This document shows, in pieces, positions 10,181 through 20,034 of a stretch of DNA of 64,000 bases. This DNA is from Gammaproteobacteria bacterium 50_400_T64. Its GTDB lineage: Bacteria > Pseudomonadota > Gammaproteobacteria > Pseudomonadales > Porticoccaceae. The position numbers and the translations under genes are program-made. A model generated the notes under the pieces. It had not been told where the DNA came from. It made no database searches and saw only the letters and a program-made list of their open reading frames with translations. Position 1 is the stretch's first letter. The number at the start of each line of letters is the position of its first letter. The stretch lies in the NCBI GenBank assembly GCA_002162755.1, contig MAAS01000014.1:1-64000 (forward strand), given 5' to 3'.

Positions 10181-10945
10181 TTATTGATTAAACATTCTCA
10201 AGCTGGCATCAAGGCGGATGACTTCGCCATTGAGCATTTTATTACAGCAAATATCTCGAACCAGTGCGCCGAATTCTACGGGTTGACCGAGGCGTTTGGG
10301 AAACGGTATTTGCTCGATAATTTCATTCCATAATTCTTCAGGCACTGTTTTTGTTAATGGCGTTTCAAAGGCACCGGGGGCGATGGTCATTACGCGGATG
10401 CCGTATTTTGCAAGATCGCGGGCCATCGGTAAGGTCATACCAATAACCCCTGCTTTTGAGGCGCCGTAGGCAACTTGTCCGGCGGGGGACTCGTAGCCAG
10501 CGATAGAGGCGACGTTGATGATGACGCCACTCTCGCCATCGTCATCCAGTGGGCCAGCGTCAATCATTTGTTTGGCGGCCACACGGGCGCAGCTGAAGGT
10601 GCCGGTGAGGTTAACATTGAGCATGTGCTGAAAATCGTCGAGGGTGTGAATACCCTTGCGGCTAGCCGTTTTGGCAATGACATCGACACCTGCCGCGTTG
10701 AGTAATACGCGCACCGGGCCGAGTTCTGTTTGTATTTTTTCGAAAGCGGTAAAGACACTTTCTTCATTGGCGACATCGCAGGCAATGGCTGTTGCCCCCA
10801 GAGCTTTGGCAGTCTCCTGAGCCAGGTTTTCGTTGCGATCAAGAATGATCACCTGAGCGCCGGCGTCACTCAGTACGCGAGCAGCGCCTGCGCCAAGACC
10901 CGATGCGCCGCCAGTGATAGCGACGATTTGATTGTTAAGATCCAT
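10181..10945 (-). CDS. SDR family oxidoreductase (3-hydroxyacyl-CoA dehydrogenase type II-like)
   Basis: From internal Met MDLNNQIVAITGGASGLGAG; VAYGASKAGVIGMTLPMARDLAKYGIRV; HSD17B10-like. The ORF extends upstream to 10996. Confidence 0.85.
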   Translation of the reverse strand: MDLNNQIVAITGGASGLGAGAARVLSDAGAQVIILDRNENLAQETAKALGATAIACDVANEESVFTAFEKIQTELGPVRVLLNAAGVDVIAKTASRKGIHTLDDFQHMLNVNLTGTFSCARVAAKQMIDAGPLDDDGESGVIINVASIAGYESPAGQVAYGASKAGVIGMTLPMARDLAKYGIRVMTIAPGAFETPLTKTVPEELWNEIIEQIPFPKRLGQPVEFGALVRDICCNKMLNGEVIRLDASLRMFNQ

Positions 10946-11032
10946 TGCTGAATTCCCTGTGCATAAGGTTTTTATCAAGAGCCAGGACTCCAACAACCCT
11001 GTATTGATGGAGTGCTGGCTTTCTTCGGCATT

Positions 11033-11068
11033 TAAAAAAACCCGAGTGCAAAAGCAGCTCGGGTTTTT
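11033..11068. terminator. Intrinsic terminator downstream of SDR (minus strand)
   Basis: AAAAAAACCCGAGTGCAAAAGCAGCTCGGGTTTTT hairpin. Confidence 0.75.
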
Positions 11069-11107
11069 AGTGTTACTACACTTTCGCTAGCGAACTAGCT
11101 AGGCGAA

Positions 11108-11875
11108 TTAGATGGCGAGTGACAATCCGCCATCCATCACAATAATGGAGCCGGTGATGAAGTCTGATGCCGGGCTTGCGAGCAGTACTGACATGCCGTG
11201 GAAATCTTCTGGCTGGCCGTAGGTGCCGGTGGCTGTTTTCGATACGGCGAAGTCAACAAGGCCGACTTTCTTCTCGCCTTCACAAGGCATCATTTCAGTA
11301 TTGACCAGGCCCGGTAGCAGGGCGTTGACGGTAATGCCGTGTCGGCCCCAGCCTTGCGCCAGACTCTGCGTCATGTGATCCATGCCGCCCTTGGCTGCTG
11401 CGTAGTGCACCAGTTTGCCAAAGCCAAGCTTGGTGATGATGGAGCCAACGTTGATGATTTTACCGCCGCCCGCTTCAACCATGTGGGGGAATACCGCCCG
11501 GCAGGTGAGGAAGCAAGAGGTCAGGTTGATGGCAATAAAGTTATTCCACTCATCGAGAGTCATTGTCTCAGCGGGGATGCCCCAGCTGATCGCTGCGTTA
11601 TTAAAGAGGATGTCGATGCGGCCATAGTGCTCGGCAACAGCGGCAACCATATTGTTAACTTCGTCTTCTTTCGAAACATCACACTTCACGCCGAAAGCGG
11701 TAGCGCCATCGTCTTCAAGGACTTTGACGGCATTGTTAATTTTGTCCTGGTTACGACCAACGACCGCAACTTTGGCGCCCGCTTCAGCCAGGCCTCTGGC
11801 GATACCGAGCCCGAGTCCACCGTTACCACCGGTGATAATGGCGACTTTGCCCGTTAAATCAAATTTGCTATTCAT
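11108..11875 (-). CDS. SDR family oxidoreductase (tandem paralog 1)
   Basis: TGGNGGLGLGIARGLAEAGA, NNAAISWGIP, YAAAKGGMDHMTQSLAQGWG; 255 aa. Confidence 0.93.
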   Translation of the reverse strand: MNSKFDLTGKVAIITGGNGGLGLGIARGLAEAGAKVAVVGRNQDKINNAVKVLEDDGATAFGVKCDVSKEDEVNNMVAAVAEHYGRIDILFNNAAISWGIPAETMTLDEWNNFIAINLTSCFLTCRAVFPHMVEAGGGKIINVGSIITKLGFGKLVHYAAAKGGMDHMTQSLAQGWGRHGITVNALLPGLVNTEMMPCEGEKKVGLVDFAVSKTATGTYGQPEDFHGMSVLLASPASDFITGSIIVMDGGLSLAI

Positions 11876-11973
11876 TTACTTATCTCCAAAAACACTACGT
11901 CGCGCATCTTCTTGAACCCGCATTTTGCCGTAGTGGTCGATCTTGTAGGGTTGGGCAATAAACCTATTGTGGT

Positions 11974-12741
11974 TTAAATACCCAGCGTCATGCCGCCATC
12001 GGCAACGATGATGGAGCCAGTGATGAATTTAGAGGCTTCGCTCGAGAGCACAATAGATAAGCCTTCAAAGTCATCGGGCATGCCGTAGCGACCCACCGGC
12101 GTTTTCTTGGTGATGTAATCAACAACCGGGCCGATTTTGTTTTCGCCGAAGCAAGGCATCATTTCGGTGTGTACCAGGCCGGGCAGAATGGCGTTAACCT
12201 GAATGTTGTCTTTACCCCAGGCCAGAGCCAGGCTTTGGGTCATGTGATCCATGCCGCCTTTTGCAGCGGCGTAGTGAACCAGCTTGCCCATGCCTTTTTG
12301 GGTGATAGCAGAGCCAACGTTGACGATTTTTCCGCCGCCCACTTTGACCATTTCGGGGTAGCAATGCTTCGCGCAGAGAAAGCAAGACGTCAGATCGATG
12401 GCAATAAACTGATCCCATTCTTCGATGGTCATTTTCTCGGGAGGAATGCCCCAGCTGATAGCAGCGTTGTTGAAGAGGATATCGACGCGGCCCAGTTGCT
12501 CGGCAGTTTCGGCAACCATACGAATGACGTCGGCTTCTTTTGAAACGTCAGCCTGTACGCCAATGGCCTTGGCACCGAGTGCCTCCATTTCGGCGACAGC
12601 TTTGTCAATTTTGTCCTGGTTGCGGCCAACAAGGGCAACTGCACAACCTTCTGATGCTAGACCTTTGGCAATGCCGAGGCCGAGGCCGCCGTTGCCGCCG
12701 GTGATAATGGCTACTTTTCCTGTTAAATCAAAACACTTCAC
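11974..12741 (-). CDS. SDR family oxidoreductase (tandem paralog 2)
   Basis: Same motifs and same length (255 aa) as both neighbours. Confidence 0.93.
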   Translation of the reverse strand: MKCFDLTGKVAIITGGNGGLGLGIAKGLASEGCAVALVGRNQDKIDKAVAEMEALGAKAIGVQADVSKEADVIRMVAETAEQLGRVDILFNNAAISWGIPPEKMTIEEWDQFIAIDLTSCFLCAKHCYPEMVKVGGGKIVNVGSAITQKGMGKLVHYAAAKGGMDHMTQSLALAWGKDNIQVNAILPGLVHTEMMPCFGENKIGPVVDYITKKTPVGRYGMPDDFEGLSIVLSSEASKFITGSIIVADGGMTLGI

Positions 12742-12782
12742 TGGTGTACCTCCAAACGTGTTACTGCAAATAAATCGAGATG

Positions 12783-13550
12783 TTAAATGGCGAGAGATAG
12801 CCCGCCGTCTACGACGATGATCGAGCCGGTAATGAAATCGGATGCCGCGCTAGATAGCATGATGGAAATACCGGCAAAATCATCAGGTGTGCCGTGGCGC
12901 TTGACCGCTGATTTTTCGATGACGTAATCGATAATAGGTGCGTGATCACCGCTGTCGCTGACCGGCATCATTTCAGAGTCCACGAGGCCAGGTAAAACCG
13001 CATTTACCTGGATGTTGTTCTCGCCCCAGGCACAAGCCAGACTTTGGGTCATATGATCCATGCCGCCTTTTGCCGCTGCATATTGCGCGAGCTTGGGGTG
13101 GCCCAGCTTGGTGATGATCGAGCCGACATTGATGATTTTGCCACCACCCGCCTTAACCATTTCAGGATGAACAGCCTTGCAGCAGAGGAAGCAGGAGGTT
13201 AAGTCAATGGCGATAAACTTGTTCCAAACTTCCAGCGTCATTAGCTCTGGACGAACCCCGTAGCTAATTGCGGCGTTATTAAAGAGGATGTCAATGCGGC
13301 CAAAACGTTCGACGGTTTCGGCAACCATGCGGTTAACATCATCTTCAAGAGAAACATCGGCTTGAACGGCTAGCACCGTAGCGCCGCCGCTTTCAAGGTT
13401 CGCTGTTGCTGCCTTTAATTTATCTGTATTGCGGCCAACGATGGCGACAGAAGCACCTGCTTTTGCCAGTGCGCGGGCAATCCCTAGCCCAAGTCCGCCG
13501 TTGCCGCCGGTAATAATGGCGACCTTGCCACTCAAATCAAATATATCCAC
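12783..13550 (-). CDS. SDR family oxidoreductase (tandem paralog 3)
   Basis: Same motifs and same length (255 aa) as both upstream and downstream neighbours. Confidence 0.93.
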   Translation of the reverse strand: MDIFDLSGKVAIITGGNGGLGLGIARALAKAGASVAIVGRNTDKLKAATANLESGGATVLAVQADVSLEDDVNRMVAETVERFGRIDILFNNAAISYGVRPELMTLEVWNKFIAIDLTSCFLCCKAVHPEMVKAGGGKIINVGSIITKLGHPKLAQYAAAKGGMDHMTQSLACAWGENNIQVNAVLPGLVDSEMMPVSDSGDHAPIIDYVIEKSAVKRHGTPDDFAGISIMLSSAASDFITGSIIVVDGGLSLAI

Positions 13551-13662
13551 TGCTCGACTCCCGTCTTTTTTATTGTTTTTCTATTGCTGTTCGTTTTGCC
13601 ATGGTGCGGCCTTTACGAAGCGACGGATGTTCGCACTATTCTGAATGAAAAGGAACTATTTT

Positions 13663-13676
13663 TTACCACTTGGTAA
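13663..13676. promoter_or_regulatory. Candidate operator palindrome TTACCA-CT-TGGTAA
   Basis: Perfect 6-bp arms, 113 bp upstream of the first gene of the tandem SDR array. Confidence 0.35.
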
Positions 13677-14306
13677 CGTTGTGCTCGTGATTGGTGATCG
13701 GGCCTACTGCAGGGGGCTAATAAGTAAAGGGCTTGTCTTTGTTTTTATGCTGTAAGGTTGTCGAGTCGTCTTTTATTTCTGTCACCAGGTTTACGTTGAT
13801 CTTTTCCTGTAATAAGTTATAAATAACAATGGATTGTAGTGATATATTGATATCAATTATTGTTATTTTGTTGGGCTGTTATCTTGTAAATCATACGGCA
13901 GTAAGGCAATAAAACCCCTCGTTATTGTCGTGTTTCTTTGTTAAGGGGATTTAGTAAAAACAGACCTTTCTTCTTCAATTAGTTGTCTTACTGGCTGCCA
14001 TTCACACTATAAGGTGAATCAGTAGTAACCTGTTATCACTTGATTGAAAAGCGTAGTAAGGGTTTAAATTTATTATCGCTGTGTTTGAAAAGAGGGCCGG
14101 TCGATCAGCCGGGTGTTTACCTTTCTATAGTTTGATTCTTGTTTTTATGTCAGCGGGTCGCTAATGACATTGCCGATTTATTGACGACCTGTATTTCCCG
14201 CATCCCTTTATTGTATAGTTTCAAGTCGCTTTGTAATGGCAGTCATAGCGGTGAGTAATATTGCCCATCAAGTCTGCCGTGTAGTCACAATAATTAGGGG
14301 AAAATA

Positions 14307-15311
14307 ATGAGCACATACCGTCTCGATACGGTGGATGAGTACGGCCACCAGCCAACCGAAGATAGCAATTTTAACGAGAGTGTTTACGTCAACGGCTGGG
14401 ATCCCGAGCAGAAAATGGGCTTGTGGATGCGCCTGGGTAATCGCGTTAACGAGGGCCACGCTGAGCTTTCTGTGTGTATTTATTTGCCCGATGGCCGCGT
14501 TGCCTGCCAGTTTTTACGCCCCAAGATTAATACCAATGAGCGCCATAGCGCCGGTGGTCTTGACTATGAAGTGCAGGAGCCCTTCAAAGCGGTGAGCATG
14601 ACTTACTCCGGCGAGGCGATGATTCTCGACGATCCGCAAATATTGCGCGAAGCCCGCAAGATGTTTAAAACTGCGCCGCGCGTTTCTTGTGAGGTGAGCT
14701 TAAACCTTGCCGGTCTGTCGCCGATGAACGGTGGTGAGCCGACTGACCCCGACACAGAAACGATGTACGGGCGTGACTTTTCCATTGGCCACTTTAATCA
14801 GCACACGCGTATTAACGGCAAGATTACTCTGGGTGACGAGAGCTGGGATTTGAACGGTTTCGGCTGGCGCGACCATTCATGGGGGCCGCGCTTCTGGACC
14901 AATATTAATTTCTACCGTTTGTTTATCGCCAACTTCGGTGAAGATCGCGGCATTATGATGCTTAAACGCACTGATCGTGAAATGAAAGTACACCGTCGCG
15001 GCGTGCTGATGTTTGACGGCCAGTACGAAGAAATCATCGACATGGATGTCATGACCGAGTGGGATGAAAATAAAGACCCGAAAGCGGTTCGCCTCGGCGT
15101 ACGCACGGCCAATCGAGCGGTTGAACTGAAGGGGAAAATTCTCACGATGGCGCCGCTGCGTAACCATCGGCAAATTGATGGGCAAACGGTTGAAAGCCGT
15201 ATTGCTGAGGGTTTTACCGAATGGGTGTGGGACGACGGTCGCCCCGGTATTGGCATTACGGAATATATTGAGCGCCTTGAAGACGGTGAGCCCGTGGGTT
15301 TTCCCCTTTGA
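14307..15311 (+). CDS. DUF7064/DUF7065-like (lipocalin-like, CrtC/Svf1-type) protein of unknown function
   Basis: GFGWRDHSWGPRFWTNINFYRLF motif; 334 aa; in a catabolic context. Confidence 0.65.
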   Translation: MSTYRLDTVDEYGHQPTEDSNFNESVYVNGWDPEQKMGLWMRLGNRVNEGHAELSVCIYLPDGRVACQFLRPKINTNERHSAGGLDYEVQEPFKAVSMTYSGEAMILDDPQILREARKMFKTAPRVSCEVSLNLAGLSPMNGGEPTDPDTETMYGRDFSIGHFNQHTRINGKITLGDESWDLNGFGWRDHSWGPRFWTNINFYRLFIANFGEDRGIMMLKRTDREMKVHRRGVLMFDGQYEEIIDMDVMTEWDENKDPKAVRLGVRTANRAVELKGKILTMAPLRNHRQIDGQTVESRIAEGFTEWVWDDGRPGIGITEYIERLEDGEPVGFPL

Positions 15312-15345
15312 TTCCCGCCGTTTATTCCGTGCTAGGTAGTCGCTA

Positions 15346-16365
15346 ATGGCGGGGGCTACTGAGCAGCAGGCCTTGCTGGATGACATTGTCGCTAAACTCG
15401 AGCTGGCTTTACAGCGACGTTATGGCCAGGCGGCCCGTGTTGAAAATGTGTCCATTGCCACACTTGGCGCATCGAACCGAACCCTGCTATTTGATTTGGT
15501 CGAAGCTACCGGTCGACGCCGTTTGGTGCTACGCCAGGAAACTTTGAAGTCTGAAGTCTCGCCCTTTATCTCGCCCCATGATCAATTTGAAATATTAAAA
15601 GTGGTGTTCCGCCACGGCGTGCTGGTGCCCGAGCCAATATTTGAGCTGGAGCCGGAAGATGGTCTCGACGTCGGTTATGTCATGGCCTGCGTCGAAGGAG
15701 AGACCCTGCCAAAAACTCTGCTTAATGCGCCGGAATTTGCAGTGGCGCGAAAGCGCTTCGCTGCTCAGACTGGCGAAATCTTTGCCAAACTCCACGCTAT
15801 TGACCCCAGCGAAGTGGACTTTCTGGAAAAGGTCGTCGATAGCGTCGACCCCCTGGCCGCGCAAATTAGCCGTTACGATGCCTACTGTGAATATCATCCC
15901 GGCCTCGACGTCGGCATTCGCTGGCTAGAAAACAATCGCCCCAAAGATAAGCCTCGCGTGTTTGTCCACGGTGATTACCGCAATGGCAATGTCATTTTAG
16001 GCCCCGACAAAATTGAGGCAGTTCTCGACTGGGAATGCGCGCATATTGGCAATGCGATGGAAGACTTTGGCTGGGTTTGTTTGCGATCCTGGCGCTTTGG
16101 TAATATCGATCAGCCAGTGGGTGGTTTTGGCCCGAGAAGCGAGCTTTATCAAGCCTATACCAGTAATGGCGGTCAGGCGATTGACGAAGAGGAAGTTCGT
16201 TGGTGGGAGATTTTTGGATTATTGCGCTGGGCCGTGTTGAATATGATGCAGGCCGATGGCCATATTACTGGCGTCAGGCGCTCGCTGCCTTTTGCTTGCT
16301 GTGGGCGCAATACCAGTATGATTGAGTACGATATGTTGATGACCATTAAAGGGCATTTTTCGTAA
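15346..16365 (+). CDS. Phosphotransferase family protein (APH/acyl-CoA dehydrogenase-associated kinase-like)
   Basis: FVHGDYRNGNVILGPDKIEAVLDWECAHIGNAMEDFGWV kinase motifs. Confidence 0.92.
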   Translation: MAGATEQQALLDDIVAKLELALQRRYGQAARVENVSIATLGASNRTLLFDLVEATGRRRLVLRQETLKSEVSPFISPHDQFEILKVVFRHGVLVPEPIFELEPEDGLDVGYVMACVEGETLPKTLLNAPEFAVARKRFAAQTGEIFAKLHAIDPSEVDFLEKVVDSVDPLAAQISRYDAYCEYHPGLDVGIRWLENNRPKDKPRVFVHGDYRNGNVILGPDKIEAVLDWECAHIGNAMEDFGWVCLRSWRFGNIDQPVGGFGPRSELYQAYTSNGGQAIDEEEVRWWEIFGLLRWAVLNMMQADGHITGVRRSLPFACCGRNTSMIEYDMLMTIKGHFS

Positions 16366-16413
16366 GCGTAATTTCGTCACCGTTCAATTAAAAATAAGAG
16401 TGGAGTAGTTGGC

Positions 16414-16782
16414 TTGAGCCAGGATAAACCCGATATAAAAGAAATCCTTGTTACCGTTAAAGCGCTATTAGAAGGCATTGCCAATAAATCTAAAGGCAGT
16501 GAGCGCTACGACGCCCTGTGCGGTGCTTTTCTCTTGAGCGTGGTCGATAGAGAGCTCGACTTTGGTGCGCGACAGGACGAAAGCCAAAGTGGCGAGCTGC
16601 AACAATTGCTCGGGCGTGAAGGCTCATTGAGTGATTTTTATCAGCAATTCTGCCAGCAAGTACGCGGTGGCGAGTTAGACGAACAATGGCCTGCGGCCTT
16701 TGATTTTGCCTTTAAACAAGTGGTCGATAAGGTGAGTGTCACCAACCCTAAATATCTCGCCGAAATGCATCAGCCTGAGTAG
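16414..16782 (+). CDS. DUF6285 domain-containing protein
   Basis: Small acidic 122-aa protein directly after the phosphotransferase; LLEGIANKSKGSERYDALCGAFLLSVVDRELDFG resembles DUF6285. Confidence 0.65.
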   Translation: MSQDKPDIKEILVTVKALLEGIANKSKGSERYDALCGAFLLSVVDRELDFGARQDESQSGELQQLLGREGSLSDFYQQFCQQVRGGELDEQWPAAFDFAFKQVVDKVSVTNPKYLAEMHQPE

Positions 16783-16870
16783 GGTGTAAAAATTAGCCGT
16801 AAAAAAAACAATTTTTAACGTGTTTGTTTTTCGTTTATTTCATTTTTAACTAAAGAGAGGAGTGACCCCT

Positions 16871-17635
16871 ATGACGGGAAGAGTAGAAGGGCAGGTGGTT
16901 ATTGTCACCGGAGCCAGTGGTGGTATTGGCCGTGCGGCGAGTGAGATTTTCGCTCGCGAAGGTGCCAGTGTTGTCGTTGCTGATTTGAACGTGGTTGGCG
17001 GTGAAGAAACCGCACACATCATTGAAAAAGCCGGTGGCAAGGCTATTTTCTTTAAGACCGATGTTTCCAGTGCTGCCGATACGGAAGCTGTTGTGGCTGG
17101 TGCTGTTGCCGAGTTCGGCGCGCTCAACTGCGCCTTTAATAATGCCGGTGTTGAGGGTGAGCAAGCATTGGCTGCTGATGCTACCGAAGAAAACTTCATG
17201 CTGAACTACAAGGTGAATATGCTTGGTGTTTGGCTGTGTATGAAATACCAAATTCAGCAGATGTTAAAGCAGGGCACTGGTGGTGCGATTGTGAATACCG
17301 CGTCTGATGCCGGTTTAATTGGAGTTAAAGGCCTCGGCCACTATTCCGCAGCCAAGCATGCCGTTATTGGTTTAACCAAGTCCACAGCACTGGATTACGC
17401 CACTAAAAATATCCGTGTCAACGCTGTTTGCCCGGGCCCAATTCGCACGCAAATGCTCGAGCGCGTGTTTGAAGAAAACCCCAAATTTGCCGATGCGATG
17501 ATTTCAGCGCAGCCAGTTAAGCGTTTGGGTGAGCCTTCTGAAATTGGCGATGCAGCCGTTTATCTGTGTTCCAGTGCGGCTAGCTATATCACTGGCCACG
17601 CCTTGCCCGTTGATGGCGGCTACATGGCGACCTAA
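16871..17635 (+). CDS. SDR family oxidoreductase (glucose 1-dehydrogenase-like)
   Basis: VTGASGGIGRAASEIFAREGA, HYSAAKHAVIGLTKSTALDYA, LPVDGGYMAT. ATG at 16871 is the likely start; the ORF track begins at 16862. Confidence 0.93.
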   Translation: MTGRVEGQVVIVTGASGGIGRAASEIFAREGASVVVADLNVVGGEETAHIIEKAGGKAIFFKTDVSSAADTEAVVAGAVAEFGALNCAFNNAGVEGEQALAADATEENFMLNYKVNMLGVWLCMKYQIQQMLKQGTGGAIVNTASDAGLIGVKGLGHYSAAKHAVIGLTKSTALDYATKNIRVNAVCPGPIRTQMLERVFEENPKFADAMISAQPVKRLGEPSEIGDAAVYLCSSAASYITGHALPVDGGYMAT

Positions 17636-17659
17636 GAAAAACAGCTAAAAAATCGACTT

Positions 17660-17695
17660 CCCAGGGCCATTCCACTTTGTGTAGTATGGCCCGGG
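17660..17695. other. Intergenic hairpin without U-tract
   Basis: CCCAGGGCCAT ... ATGGCCCGGG (one bulge), 25 nt after the SDR stop. Confidence 0.6.
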
Positions 17696-17740
17696 TTTAA
17701 TAACAACTAGCCCGTTTTTTACGGGTAGGGAGAAAACTGA

Positions 17741-18847
17741 ATGAAAATTAAGGCCGCAGTATTGCGCGGGGTAGATCAGCCTTTTGAGATCGAAGAGCTG
17801 GAACTCGCACCACCAAAAGAAAACGAAGTATTAGTTAAAACGACCGCCAGCGGTATTTGCCACAGTGACTATTCTGTCGCCCACGGCATTTTACGCTGCC
17901 CCTTTCCCATCGTCCTCGGTCACGAAGGCGCTGGTATTGTCGAGTCCGTTGGCCCCGGCGTTACCGATTTAAAACCCGGTGACAAGATTATCGCCGCACT
18001 AACACCCAGCTGCGGTAATTGCACTATGTGTAAAGAAGGCAAAGAGTTTATGTGTTCAGGCATGGGCAAATTGCTTACCGACTGCACCCAGCTCGACGGC
18101 ACTACGCGTCATAAAACAGCCAGTGGTGAAGATGTTTATACCCTGTGTGGCGTTGGCTCCTTCGGTGAATACATGGTGATGCCGGCTGGCTCCGCCATTA
18201 AAGTACCGGATGATACCCCCCTCGATATCACTTGCCTGATCGGTTGCGGTGTTACCACCGGTACTGGTGCTGCGCTTAACACCGCGAATGTACAACCCGG
18301 TGAAGCAACGGCTGTTATTGGTTGTGGCGGTGTTGGCCTGTCCATTATTCAAGGCTGCCGCATTGCTGGTTCAACCATCATTATTGCGGTTGATCCTATG
18401 GAAGAGAAGCGCGAACTGGCTTTGTCTCTGGGTGCTACCCACGCCATTAACCCCTTTGAAGAAGATGCCGCAGCGAAAGTGAAAGAGCTGACCGGTGGCT
18501 TGGGTGTGCACTACGCCTTTGAAGCATTGGGTCGTGTTGAAACCATGGCGCAAACCTGGGAGATGATTCGTCCCACAGGTACTTGCGTGATTGTTGGTGT
18601 TGCTTCACTCGATCAGTCGGTGAAAATCCCCTCTGCTGGTTTATTGGCCGAGTATGAAATTCAGGGTTCTTGCTACGGGTCATCCACACCGAAGAAAGAT
18701 ATTCCCCGTTTTGTTGAACTGTATAAGAGCGGTGAGCTAAAGCTGGACGAAATGATTACCCAGCGTATTGGCCTGGAAGATATCGATCGTGCTTTTGAAG
18801 AAATGGGCCGCGGCGAAGGTGCCCGTTCCGTGATCATGTACGGTTAA
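17741..18847 (+). CDS. Zn-dependent alcohol dehydrogenase (class III-like MDR), paralog 1
   Basis: GICHSDYSVAHG, GHEGAGIVESVG, structural Zn Cys cluster CGNCTMCKEGKEFMC, VIGCGGVGLS. Confidence 0.95.
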   Translation: MKIKAAVLRGVDQPFEIEELELAPPKENEVLVKTTASGICHSDYSVAHGILRCPFPIVLGHEGAGIVESVGPGVTDLKPGDKIIAALTPSCGNCTMCKEGKEFMCSGMGKLLTDCTQLDGTTRHKTASGEDVYTLCGVGSFGEYMVMPAGSAIKVPDDTPLDITCLIGCGVTTGTGAALNTANVQPGEATAVIGCGGVGLSIIQGCRIAGSTIIIAVDPMEEKRELALSLGATHAINPFEEDAAAKVKELTGGLGVHYAFEALGRVETMAQTWEMIRPTGTCVIVGVASLDQSVKIPSAGLLAEYEIQGSCYGSSTPKKDIPRFVELYKSGELKLDEMITQRIGLEDIDRAFEEMGRGEGARSVIMYG

Positions 18848-18907
18848 TTAACCCATTTACAGTTTAATTTCTAATGTCGGCCCACGGGTACGACGGGGAG
18901 AGAAATA

Positions 18908-20011
18908 ATGAAAACAAAAGCCGCAGTGCTTTATGAAATAGATTCGCCTCTGGTTATTGAAGAACTGGAACTGGAAGGCCCGAAAGAAAATGAAATTTTA
19001 GTGCACTATACCGCCAGTGGTATTTGCCACAGTGACTATTCCTTTGCTCACGGTGTGCTGCCCACTCAGTTACCTGCCGTACTTGGGCATGAGGGCGCGG
19101 GTGTTGTTGAAGAAGTCGGTGCCAATGTAACCAACGTCAAAGTTGGTGACCATATTGTTGCCGCACTCACGCCTTCTTGTGGCAAGTGTACTTTCTGCCT
19201 TGAGAGCAAGCCGTTTCTTTGCGCTGAAATGTCCAAAGTTATCTGGGAAGGTTGCTTGCTTGATGGCACTAAACGCTTTAAAAATAGTAAGGGCGAAGAT
19301 ATTGGCCAACTGGTTAGTGTCGGCACCTTTTCTGAGCGCGCTGTTATTCCTGCAGGCATGGCTATTAAAGTTGATGATAAAGCGCCTCTCGATACTATTT
19401 GCCTTATCGGCTGTGGTGTTACCACAGGCGTTGGCGCGGCGTTAAATACTGTCGACATTAAAGAGGGTGACAGTTGTGCGGTTATCGGCTGTGGTGGTGT
19501 TGGCTTGTCCATCATCCAGGGCTGCCGTATTGCCGGTGCGGGTCAGATTATTGCTATTGACCCGGTTGCTGAAAAGCGTGAGTTGGCACTGTCAATGGGC
19601 GCGACTATAGCAATCGATCCCACTGACATTAATATTGTGAAAGAAATTCGCAAGGTCAGTAAGGGCGGTGTTCACTTTGCTTTTGAAGCACTCGGTTTGA
19701 AAGTCACCATTGAGCAAGCCTGGGCTATGCCTCGCGTTACCGGTACGGCCGTTATTGTTGGCGTACCTAAAATGGATACCGAGCTTGAATTACCTGTATT
19801 GGGTTTCTTTGGCGAGAAGCACTTTAAGGGTTCTGCTTACGGCAGCTCAGTACCTTCAAAGGACATCCCCAAGTTTGTTGACCTGTATATGAAGGGTGAT
19901 TTACAGCTCGACGAAATGGTGACCAAGCGTATTAAACTGGAAGATGTGAATACCGCTTTTGATGAAATGAGTCGTGGTGAAGGTGCCCGCTCTGTCATCA
20001 TGCACGGCTAA
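18908..20011 (+). CDS. Zn-dependent alcohol dehydrogenase (class III-like MDR), paralog 2
   Basis: Same motifs as the upstream ADH: CGKCTFCLESKPFLC, AVIGCGGVGLSIIQGCRIAG; ends with GEGARSVIMHG. Confidence 0.95.
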   Translation: MKTKAAVLYEIDSPLVIEELELEGPKENEILVHYTASGICHSDYSFAHGVLPTQLPAVLGHEGAGVVEEVGANVTNVKVGDHIVAALTPSCGKCTFCLESKPFLCAEMSKVIWEGCLLDGTKRFKNSKGEDIGQLVSVGTFSERAVIPAGMAIKVDDKAPLDTICLIGCGVTTGVGAALNTVDIKEGDSCAVIGCGGVGLSIIQGCRIAGAGQIIAIDPVAEKRELALSMGATIAIDPTDINIVKEIRKVSKGGVHFAFEALGLKVTIEQAWAMPRVTGTAVIVGVPKMDTELELPVLGFFGEKHFKGSAYGSSVPSKDIPKFVDLYMKGDLQLDEMVTKRIKLEDVNTAFDEMSRGEGARSVIMHG

Positions 20012-20034
20012 GCCACGTTTATTTAATCTTTGAT

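Noticed and set aside
11339-11857. 172-aa plus-strand ORF opposite the SDR gene
   Set aside because: Shadow ORF of a well-supported SDR; similar shadows appear opposite the neighbouring paralogs (e.g. 12169..12543), as expected from shared codon usage.
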